A DNA stretch of 64,000 nucleotides from Branchiostoma floridae (lineage: Eukaryota > Chordata > Leptocardii > Amphioxiformes > Branchiostomatidae): NCBI RefSeq assembly GCF_000003815.2, contig NC_049993.1:6592489-6656488 (forward strand). The letters run 5' to 3'. Below, piece after piece: positions 22,701 to 31,605 of the stretch. A program made the position numbers and the translations under genes. The first letter of the stretch is position 1. Every line of letters starts with the position of its first letter. The notes beneath the pieces were generated by a model that searched no databases, had not been told where the DNA came from, and saw nothing but the letters and a program-made list of their open reading frames with translations.

Positions 22701-25495
22701 TTTTTACAAGGCTTAGCACTGTTTTTGCTTTATTTGTTTGTTTGTATGTTGACAGTTTCATTGAGATTATTGTGAATGGATTTTTTATGGGTTGTCTTTG
22801 CTTAAAAAAACATTCTAGTAATGAGATATTGGGAAGATATGAATACTTTCATCAAGGGTTCATACTTGAAAAATGAAGAATTATATATATATATACCAGT
22901 CCTGGATTTACTCTACTCCACTCTACTTATTCGTTATTGTAGCCTGAGTATCAGCCTGGTTGGTTTACTGGTGCTCCTATACTTGTTGAGGGGTGAGAAT
23001 TGGAGCCCTGGTAAACTAACCAGGATGATGCTCAGGCTAACTTTAATAAGGTCAAATCATGCCAGCAGGAAAACATGGGAAAACACTTATTGTCTTATAT
23101 ATTAAACTTACGACTTGGGAAAACTGTTATTGTCGGCCTTGTCATAATTTTCCTCGACAGATAGAAGACATCGACCTGATCAGTGCTAACATGGAGATGT
23201 CCCTGGCATCTATCGGTGGTTTCTGCTGTGGAGACTCCTTTGTTATCGACCATCAGGTAATTGCTTCCTCAATGATACAGATTTTTGATAGTCCAAAGGA
23301 AACGAGGTCCATAGTCACTGATGAAAGACACCAAATGGTTGTCTGAAATGTCTGACCATTTCCAAAATTATATCCAGTTGCTTGAGTAACTGCTTTTCGG
23401 CATATCTTATGGATTGATCACAGAGTTATTTTTAACAACAAATGTTCCCTGCCCCACCCCACTCCAGCGCCTGTCAGGTCAGGGCTACTGTTTTTCAGCG
23501 TCTCTCCCCCCCATGCTGTCAGTGGCAGCGTCCGAGGCACTCCGGATCATGGAAGAGAAACCTGGTAAGGTCTTTCCTTGTTTAGGGTGGGACAATGATT
23601 TGATACTCGTATATAATATTCATGATCAAACTTTATATGATATGCCACATTTACGGCAACATGTGGCTGCTGATAATCGTCACACCTTTGCCCTATGCAG
23701 AAGTACTGTTGTTTGACCATACCTGATGGTACAAAGTTGGTAGTACTAACACTCAAACTTGTCCTGGCTGTATCTAAGTCAGTATTATGTTTCAGTAATG
23801 GTTTAAGAGGCACAAAGTAGCAGCTAAGGTTGACTTCCAGTTTATTGAACAGGAGTTGTAAGAGAAATTTCCAAACTATAAATCAGGTACTGTACTGTAC
23901 AATATTCAAACACTACGTGTCACTGTTCTTCAGGTATATTTGAGGAGCTGAGGACAAGATGCCAGTGGCTACATGCTAAGTTGTCAAGGTAAGACATACA
24001 CAGGTTTCTTTCAACTTTCTTTTGATTCTGGCGTTTGACCATAATTTTCTTTCTCCCATTTCAATAGAATGTTTTGATGTGACCTTTCAGTTACTGTAAA
24101 TGCAGAAATGTTCGCGGTGGATTAATGTTCGCGGGTTTCGCGGTGACCGCTTCACCGCGAAATTAAAACCACCGCGAACATTTTTCTATTATGATATTAG
24201 ACTGCAGTCTATGGTGTTACCGCGAACTTAAAACCACCGCGAAAAGTCCTTTTTCCCGCTACCGCGAAATTAAATCCCCGCGAACTTAAATGCATTTACA
24301 GTATACTCACCTCATCATTGCATTACTTTTGCCCTTGGACCATTTTGTTGCTTCTGTTCTTTGACCTTTTCATTGTTTCTGCCCTCTGACTGTTTCATTG
24401 TTTTTGCCCTCTGACCTGATGTGTTGTGTTGGTACAGTATTCCTGGACTGAAAGTTTGTGGAGAGCCCATATCCCCCATCATGCACCTGCAACTGGCAGC
24501 ACCGTCTAGTCGTGCAGAAGACACGAAGAAACTTGAGACCATGTGCAATGAGGTAATAAAGATTTTGGTTCAGTTTTTTATCCAAAATACTAAAACTAAA
24601 AGTGGAATTTTGGCACGTCAAATCTGTAAAAAAAAAATATTATTACACCCAGCATGTGGTTAGAACTAGATAGACTGAAAAATATTTTGCTGAAATGTAG
24701 CTTTCCTTAATTCCTCCAAAGTTGTAAACAGTAGTGTTTTTGCCGTGGGTCTTTTCAGTCAATGACCATATCTGTAGTTGTGGATTTTGATTGAGTTCTA
24801 GGATTTTCAATACATGTATACGTATCAAACCGTTAAATTCAGTTAACAATAAGTGCATTCAGTACTTAAACACAGGGAATCCATGTTAATATATACATGG
24901 ACTGCGAACCCAGGCGTTTCAGCTGTAGGTGACATGTTGAAAATAAAACTCCTTCCAGTGTATGAATCAGGGTGTGGCTCTGACTGTGGCACGTTACCTG
25001 GAGCAGGAAGAACACCTGGTGCCCCCTCCCAGGTAGGTCATCGTCTCCTTTCTATTATTACGCTGATCTAAGGCCCCGTTCACACTTGCGCTTGTATTCA
25101 AGTTTGAGTGATGAATGTCCCTTGAAACATTTGAATTAGCCTCCATATCTTATCCGGTTGTGTAGCCTGGATATCTAACCTTGATCGATGATCCAGTGTG
25201 AAAATGTATAATTATTGGACCCCACCTTATGAATTTTGATCATCAAAAAATATACTTGAACAGTACACAAAGATTGTGCTGAAAGTTTGTGTGGTTTTGT
25301 AAGGATTAAATGGTTTCTAGAAACATGTTTTAATCCTTTAAGATTTAATGTAAAATATGAAGAGCTTGATCAATTGTTTTTCACGCTTATTTTCCCGCCC
25401 CCAGCATCAGGGTAGCTGTGAACGTGGAGCTGACAGAAGACGACATCGATCACGCGACCGCCGTCATCACAAACGTGGCCAAGATGGTTTTGTAA
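16765..25495 (+). CDS. SPTLC1: serine palmitoyltransferase long-chain base subunit 1
   Basis: Complete model in 15 exons: 16765-16830, 18151-18258, 19449-19543, 19928-20021, 20382-20454, 20686-20818, 21870-21999, 22152-22241, 22575-22682, 23161-23256, 23468-23564, 23934-23988, 24438-24552, 24959-25032 and 25405-25495. All introns are GT-AG; total 1425 nt, 474 aa (human 473). It is the regulatory subunit of the ER enzyme that condenses serine with palmitoyl-CoA in sphingolipid synthesis, partnering SPTLC2/3. A hydrophobic membrane segment ([19 protein letters not shown]) spans about residues 25-43. [10 protein letters not shown] near residue 136 keeps the cysteine altered in human HSAN1. The block [14 protein letters not shown] has no PLP-binding lysine, as expected for LCB1 rather than LCB2. 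[12 protein letters not shown] junction replaces the vertebrate VDRA form and resembles other eukaryotes. Confidence 0.96.
17356..17915. mobile_element. TTAA-flanked DNA transposon (Kolobok/piggyBac type), SPTLC1 intron 1
   Basis: The inverted termini AGGCGCCCAGAGCA are perfect over 14 bp and imperfect for longer. TTAA lies on both sides (17352-17355 and 17916-17919). A TTAA duplication is used by piggyBac and Kolobok; the AGG start fits Kolobok better. It is 560 bp with no transposase. Confidence 0.75.
18331..18538. mobile_element. 208-bp TA-flanked MITE, copy 1 (SPTLC1 intron 2)
   Basis: The termini CTGTAAATGCA are inverted and flanked by TA (18329-18330 and 18539-18540). The interior is rich in TTCGCGGT and CACCGCGAA motifs that form a large foldback. 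Copy 2 (24094-24301) is the same length in the opposite orientation. Confidence 0.85.
18830..19191. mobile_element. hAT MITE CAGGGCTCTAGCCAGC family, copy 1
   Basis: The inverted ends CAGGGCTCTAGCCAGCT and its complement enclose 362 bp. The flanking 8-bp direct repeat is ATTTGTAA (18822-18829 and 19192-19199). The interior holds a 66-codon minus-strand frame (18859-19059) shared with other copies. It lies in SPTLC1 intron 2. Confidence 0.9.
19213..19298. repeat. fragment of the TTACTCAAGCAACTGGATATG repeat family
   Basis: The fragment holds CAGTTGCTTGAGTAA, GGCATATCTTATTACC and GATGTCTAACCTT in the order seen at the right end of the 26295-26716 element. It lies in SPTLC1 intron 2. Confidence 0.6.
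21028..21126. repeat. 33-bp tandem repeat, three units
   Basis: Three near-identical 33-bp units each contain AAGTAACAATGTTACTTGTC (the third has one change). They lie in SPTLC1 intron 6, just upstream of a hAT MITE. Confidence 0.9.
21157..21509. mobile_element. hAT MITE CAGGGCTCTAGCCAGC family, copy 2
   Basis: A 353-bp copy in the opposite orientation to copy 1. It is bounded by CAGGGCTCTAGCCAGC-type ends and the exact 8-bp duplication GTTAACCT (21149-21156 and 21510-21517). It carries a 70-codon plus-strand frame (21268-21480). The duplicated target is also the start of the minisatellite unit that follows directly. Confidence 0.9.
21510..21848. repeat. 19-bp minisatellite with 57-bp higher-order structure
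   Basis: About 18 units of GTTAACCTCCTTCTGCTAT are present. Three variants recur (A = GTTAACCTCCTT, B = GTTAAACTCCTT, C = GTTAATCTTCCT). The order is AAA-BC-ABC-ABC-ABC-AA and two end variants, so the middle is a 57-bp ABC higher-order repeat. The pyrimidine-rich array ends about 20 bp before the 3' splice site of SPTLC1 exon 7 (21870). Confidence 0.92.
22940..23039. mobile_element. short MITE with TAGCCTGAG ends
   Basis: About 38 bp at each end are imperfect inverted copies (TAGCCTGAGTATCAGCCTGG against TAGCCTGAGCATCATCCTGG). No clear target duplication was found. It resembles the TAGCCTGG family at 49131 and 52216 and lies in SPTLC1 intron 9. Confidence 0.55.
23287..23412. repeat. fragment of the TTACTCAAGCAACTGGATATG family with hammerhead-like core
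   Basis: It contains CTGATGAAAGACA, a short loop, TTGTCTGAAATGTCTG, then CAGTTGCTTGAGTAACT and GGCATATCTTAT. The order matches the right arm at 26600-26700. It lies in SPTLC1 intron 10. Confidence 0.6.
24094..24301. mobile_element. 208-bp TA-flanked MITE, copy 2 (SPTLC1 intron 12)
   Basis: Same length and ends (CTGTAAATGCA) as copy 1 but inverted in orientation. It is flanked by TA at 24092-24093 and 24302-24303. Confidence 0.85.
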
Positions 25496-25575
25496 AGAAA
25501 CACCTGTTACTGTATACTAGAAAAACAAACTTAGTGAGCAAAATTAATAATTGCAAATGTTTTTGTGAGCTTTGT

Positions 25576-25731
25576 TAATCTCCAGGCAGATCTTGCTGTG
25601 GCATGAGAAAGTATTGTAAGCTTGGGAAGGAGTTTAGCCAGCAGAGGAGTTTCATATGCCACAGTGGGGTCCCAAGCTTATGATAGTATCATATGCCACA
25701 GCAAGCTTTGCCTGGAGATTATGCTTTGTGC
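25576..25731. mobile_element. MITE with TAATCTCCAGGCA ends
   Basis: The left arm TAATCTCCAGGCAGATCTTG and the right arm form an imperfect inverted repeat, with internal GTGGCAT and AAGCTTGGGA repeats also inverted. It begins 80 bp after the SPTLC1 stop, so it probably lies in the 3' UTR. Confidence 0.7.
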
Positions 25732-26294
25732 CTCAAGAGCTAGGCTCCATACAAGTACAAGTCATCTTGAATAAGATCAAGTAACTAAACGTGTTAATGT
25801 AGCACTATCAAATATTGTCCTATCTACTTGAAATGTCTTTTATAAACACAATGTATGGTCATGGCCAAGTAAGTAACCTGTGGAAAGAAATATCAGCTCT
25901 TCCAAAACAAACAATGTATGGTCTGTAACTTTCCCTGCCTATTAATACTGAGGTGGACATGATCCAAAGTAGACAATGATAGTACACAAGAATTGGTAGT
26001 GCTACTTTAGTATAGTCTGAAAACAACAAACAAAACATATAGATACTAGCCTCTGTGTGTTGGCTAGTGAGTTGATGACCCATCTTTTTGGATGGGTAAT
26101 TACTGAATTTAAGTTACATTTAAGTAAATTTCTCTTGCATATGTTAGGATTTTGTTAAACAGAAAAACATTTTTCTATAAATGTTGACATGATGGAATAA
26201 CATTTAGATTGTTGCTTACTCAACTTATTTAATTGTTAAGAGTTTGAATGTGTTTCAAAATACAAAATGATCAGGCTTAACTAAAGTGATAGAG

Positions 26295-26716
26295 ATACGC
26301 CAAAAATAGTTACTCAAGCAACTGGATATGGTTTTGAAACGGTCAGACGTTTCGGATAGAATCCACTATCCTTCGTCAGTGACACTGAAGAGATCTGGAA
26401 GAAACAGGTCTTTTATACTCTAACTATGAATGAAGACAATTACAGATGTCCAATAGGAAAGGTTGTAAGACAATTCAGACTGAAGACAATTTGGATTCCA
26501 AAGAAAACAAAGCTAAGCCAAAGTCAAGCTGAAGACAATTTGGATTTCAAAGGATAGCAAGGCTAAGACACAGTTAATCTCCAGATCTCTTCAGTGTCAC
26601 TGACGAAGGATAGTGGATTCTATCCGAAACGTCTGACCGTTTCAAAACCATATCCAGTTGCTTGAGTAACTATTTTTGGCATATCTTATTACCTGGATGT
26701 CTAACCTTCATCGACG
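26295..26716. mobile_element. foldback repeat with 13-bp target duplication
   Basis: Long inverted arms (about 26302-26400 and 26580-26690) surround about 180 bp. The whole is flanked by the exact 13-bp direct repeat TAAAGTGATAGAG (26282-26294 and 26717-26729). The right end continues asymmetrically with GGCATATCTTATTACC and CTTCATCGACG. A 13-bp duplication is longer than hAT or TA transposons make and points to target-primed insertion. Each arm holds a CTGACGAA-hairpin-GAAACG motif. Confidence 0.7.
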
Positions 26717-28014
26717 TAAAGTGATAGAGTTTTTTTTTTTAATTTTTGACATCAGCACAAGATATTGCTGGCAAAATACAACTGCAATGTGTTTTGAAGT
26801 TGCATCTTATGCAAATTATGTTTTCAATGTGTTTGAGGGCTTGTTCCACCACTGTGATTTTTGTGAAAATGTCCCCTTTTTGGCAATTTCTCCTCTAAAC
26901 AGTGCTTTTTGTATTATCAGAAGTGTTATAGAACAAGTCACTAGTGCAACTAAAGCCACTGTTTTACTGCAGTATTGAGAGCATTTGCAAGAAAGATAGA
27001 AAGAAAGAGAGCATGCATCCAAAATGTGCATGCCAAAAAAAACCTAAGCCAAAAGACCTTATATGAATTAGTTTGAACATACATGTGTATGTTGAGATAT
27101 GGCCAGCTGCAACTTAGGCAAGGATATACATGTAATGTGTGTATTTGTAATAGTTTTGGTGAATAGCAAAGCTGCATGTAGGGAAAAGTGCACAAAGTAG
27201 ATCGGCAGAATGAAGTAGATTTGTGGATAGTTGTTTTCTCAGAAAAGACAATGTGAGAAGTATTTGATTTAGTATTTTTCATTTTATCAGAGTTTTTTTT
27301 TTTATATGGGACCAAGTTACAGAAGAAACCATTATTGTTCATGTTACTACGACTTTATATACCAAAAAGAGCTTAGCATCGTTTTGGTCATGTTATATTT
27401 GTACATGTATGCTACAATGAACTAAAATTAGTACCAGTACATTAGACCTAGTTATTGAAATATCTACGAAGCAAGTGCCTTACCATAACAAATTAATACA
27501 AACATGTAAAAGTGTAGATGTAGAAGTGATCTATCAATGTGTAAAACAGATAGCAAATGCTATAGTATATGTTGTATGTTACTATTTTAAAAGTTATGCT
27601 ATGTGTTGAATTAGATCAGAGATGCTTTGTTTTATGGATGACACCCTCTGAAGACCACAAGTCTATTTTAAGAAGGTAGAAAAGGAATCAAGCTCTGTTG
27701 GGTATAGGCTGTTTTGTTATATGTTACAATGTAGCTCTTCTTGGCCCATCTTTTGTAGTATGGTCAAGTTACGATGAATTCTTGCAATTGTCATCCATGA
27801 GATGAAGTTTAAGTGGCCTTGTATATTAGAAAGTACATGTAGTTGGAAAACTGGTTCTTTTTGTATGAACATGTTGAAGGGAGGTTCAGTATCTTTACTT
27901 TCAAGTGTTTCATGGTATTGGTAGAGGTGTTTTTCACTGGTCTCACATGTACATATTAGTAAGTCTGGTTAGTTCAATGTGTGTCTTAATGTTAGTCATG
28001 TTGTATCTCCTAAC

Positions 28015-28344
28015 CAGGGCTCTAGCCAGCGTCCGTTTTTCCGTCAATTGACGGAAATTTGCTGCGTGTGACGGAAAAATTTTAAAACCAATCCGTCAAC
28101 TTTGACGGACAAAAATCTGATAAAAGCTCCTTGGTGGAAGCTACAGGCTGCTTGGGGACGCCGTCCACGGCCGTAAAAGCCACACACTGTTTGTTTTGCT
28201 ATTGTTATGATTGTTGATAATGTGTGTCGGTGACCTTTCGCATACGATAATCTCATTAAAACCAGTTTTTCAAGGTCTCAGTTCAGTCTCTCTAACTCCT
28301 GGAATAGTGTTTTCGCGACAATGGGAATTGGCTGACGGAAAAAA
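28015..28344. mobile_element. hAT MITE CAGGGCTCTAGCCAGC family, copy 3 (right end lost)
   Basis: The left end and interior match the intact copies, including the 70-codon minus-strand frame at 28044-28256. The sequence diverges after the GCTGACGGAAAAA block and lacks the right terminal repeat. No target duplication can therefore be assigned. Confidence 0.8.
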
Positions 28345-29404
28345 CAGATTTGTGTTTTCCCTTGGTACATATTTCACTTTGTTCATTTTTACACTGTATG
28401 CCTTGCCACCTGTTCTCACTTGAACTACTCTATGGCATGAACATGAAGGGCAAAATACCAGACTGGTGGTTTTCTTTTCTTTCAGTATATATTCGAGATA
28501 CTCGATAGACCAACATTTTCACAATCAGGATTATCAATACTGTAACTCTTGACTTGTAACTGGTAACTTAGTTTTAGTGACTTGAGCAGTCACTATTCGA
28601 CTGCTAAATTGTAACATAACGCAGTAAAGACAGCTGCAGACATATTTTGTAATATATTTACAAACTTTAATGCCTACAAGTCAGCATCATGAGTTATACA
28701 GTTCAAAATACAATATAAGCTACTAAAATTGACAAGTTGAATAAAAGAGCATGGTTATAATGTAGGTGTACATAATACAGTCTCAGGTATGTAGTTTATG
28801 TTGTAATTGTGTGTTAAGTGAATGTTGCTTATCATGTATTATCATATACCTAGCAGGTAACAATTGCAATTGTAGCAAAAACAGGTGACATTCTATCAGG
28901 CACTTTCTTCATGAACATTGAACATCTAATTTTAACCATCTTCCTGCTATAGTATGGGCACATCAATGCACAAACTCCATGTCAGTTACATCTTGAACGG
29001 GATGTTAAGGGCCCAGTCACAATTTTGGTATGACGCAGTACGATGGCAAACTTAAGGCATAAGTAGTTGTGCATGTGTCACAAAATTCAGCTGTCTTCTT
29101 ACAAAAAAAGACTCAATTCCCTGTCTGCAATATTTTCTGCTGCAGCCTGACATAAAAATCGTAAAACGACCTACAACAAATGTAAGCGTACCATGACATA
29201 CACAAAATTTTGTCTCAGCACATGCATCTTGGCAACAAAACATGTATCTGGGGAACATAAACATGATTCTACATTTTCAACATTGTCCATTCAATGTCCA
29301 TTGAATTAATCCACATTCTTTTGCACAGATGGGCACAGATACATGATCTAGCCCCTCACTGTAGCATTGGAACTACCAAGGGTGTATTACTTAAGCGTCT
29401 GTCC
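28345..29404. other. AT-rich intergenic stretch
   Basis: No coding exon, RNA gene or bounded repeat was recognised between two hAT MITE copies. Confidence 0.45.
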
Positions 29405-29744
29405 CAGGGCTCTAGTCAGCGTCCGTTTTTCCGTCAATTGACGGAAATTTGTTGCGTCTGACGGAAAAATTTTCAAACCAATCCGTCAACCTTGACGGAC
29501 AAAAATCCTTGGTGTAAGCTTCAGGCGGCTTGGGGACGCCGTCCACGGCCGTAAAAGCCACACACTGTTTGTTTTGCTATTGTTATGATTGTTGACAATG
29601 TGTGTCGGTGCCCTTTCGCATACGATAATCTCATTAAAACCCGTTTTTCAAGGTCTCAGTTCAGTCCTTCTAATTAATTTTCGCGGTTTTCGCGACGATT
29701 GGAATTGGCTGACGGAAAAAAGTTTCGAGCTGGCTAAAGCCCTG
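29405..29744. mobile_element. hAT MITE CAGGGCTCTAGCCAGC family, copy 4
   Basis: A 340-bp copy flanked by the exact 8-bp duplication GTCTGTCC (29397-29404 and 29745-29752). The shared internal frame carries a stop in this copy. Confidence 0.9.
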
Positions 29745-31605
29745 GTCTGTCCTCATAATTAGCATGGAACTGTGGAAAAATATACATGTGTGCCAATGTC
29801 CAGGTGTAGAATAAACTGTGCTCATTTTCAATTCTCTCTCCCATCAAAGGTTTCCATAGAATATAGTTCATTAGAAATTGTACTTGTGCTGCCTTTGATT
29901 TGAAAAACTACAACAGTAATCGGAGATGCCTTTTACCTTTGCTATGATTGCATTGATTGCAAAATACTTTTTCTTTCCCTCAGCGACACTGCTATCATAG
30001 TCTTAACGGAATCCATTTTTTCCAGACAATACTATCCAATATGAAACTATAATGGAATGCATCAATCAGAGAAGCTTTTACATCTACGAGGATTGGAAAG
30101 AACTTTTTCTTCCAATCAACAATGCAATTTCATTTACGGGCACTTCAGTTAGGTGTTACATGTAATATCTACACACCTACTGATGTAATAACATGTATGT
30201 ACAAGAATACTTGGTCGATATCCTCCAAAAATCTATATTCTGACAATCTAACTTCTGAAAACATCTTAGAGACATAGACAAGGTGCAGCAAGCTCATGAT
30301 ATATTCCCAGTTCTGTAACTAAGCTAATAAATGACAACTTAAGTGTCTCTAACATAAATGAATAGCATTTGTTTCGGAATGAAATAATGCTGGTAATACA
30401 AGTGCTCCAAGAGTTAATGTGGTATGTATACATGTGGGTGTCATTAAGGTTAATCTAGTCTGAATTAGCTATAAAGTTATAGTTCCCTAATGATTCAAAT
30501 GCAACCTGGCATAGACTAGAGGAGGCCTTAGACCTGTTAACTAGGCTAAACATAGAACTCATAGGATTCGCTGATAATATGAACAGATTTCCACATCAAC
30601 ATGAAAATTCATCTCTTTTGGTAAATAACATTATGTGGAAATCAAACAGTATGCCAATACAAAAATTGAATTCATCAATTTTCAACTTAGTCCCTCAGTC
30701 CTCTTTAGCTGTCTTACCCAGATGCTATGAAGAAGACACATTATGCATGTGTTACTTCAGCAAAGAGTCAAAGGGTACTGTAAATGCATTTAAGTTTGTG
30801 GGGATTTACTTTCGCAGTAGCGGGAAAATGGAGTGTTTGAAGTGGTTTTAAGTAGACTGTAGTAAAAAACTATCATGGAAAAATTTTCACTGTGGTTTTA
30901 TGTTTGCGGTGAAGTGGCCACTGCGAAAACCACTGACATAAAACCACCGCGAACATTTCTGCATTTACAGTACATCACACATGCATAAAGTCTCCTGTCC
31001 ATAATATCTGGGGAAGATACCTGAAGGGGACTGAACGATTCAGTTTTAAAATTCCAGTGTGTCCAACTGAACCATTTTTTAGTTGGCAGTTTGATTCCCC
31101 TTCAAAGATTTCCACATCAGTTGGTGCCATGATCACAGTGTATGTAATGTTGAAAAGCTGTATTATCCATTCAATGATTACAGGAAAAAATTTCCTGTCT
31201 CTTATCATCTTCAAAATATATCTTCTTCTTCTTCCTCTTCTTAGGCCACACCAATCTACTTCACTGGTTCTCAGAAATTACAAAGTTGCAGTTAAGCAAG
31301 CACTCAAGAAGGTTGCAAGGAAAACCCCAAATAAGGCAATGCGACCTGCCTGATCGTTTGAGTTTCTCATGAATAAACAAAGGTTCAAACTAACAAAACT
31401 TGCACCTAAGTACAAGTTCAAAGACATGTATATTCACTGCCGATAATTTGCTTACCTCTATTTTCAAGTCGTTATTTCAATTTACCGTTAAGCTGTAAAA
31501 TCCGAGAACCAACAAAGAAAATTCCTGTGGCCATATGACTTTTAGATTCCGTTTGCATGACATGGCCTGCTAATGACAACATGGGAGCACGAGAGGGTTT
31601 TAGCT
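29745..31605. other. intergenic between hAT MITE and BTB-ZF A 3' end
   Basis: Apart from the 193-bp TA MITE at 30778-30970, nothing bounded was seen. Part of 31000-31605 may be the 3' UTR of BTB-ZF A. Confidence 0.4.
30778..30970. mobile_element. TA-flanked MITE of the 208-bp family, copy 3 (193 bp)
   Basis: The CTGTAAATGCA ends are inverted, with TA at 30776-30777 and 30971-30972. The interior is a diverged version of copies 1 and 2, in which several GCGG motifs have decayed. Confidence 0.8.

Larger units (their letters stand above)
25496..28014. other. SPTLC1 3' flank; UTR and intergenic
   Basis: AT-rich sequence downstream of the SPTLC1 stop, presumably containing its 3' UTR. No further exon was recognised. 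It holds the 25576-25731 MITE and the 26295-26716 foldback element. The transcript end could not be placed with confidence. Confidence 0.5.
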
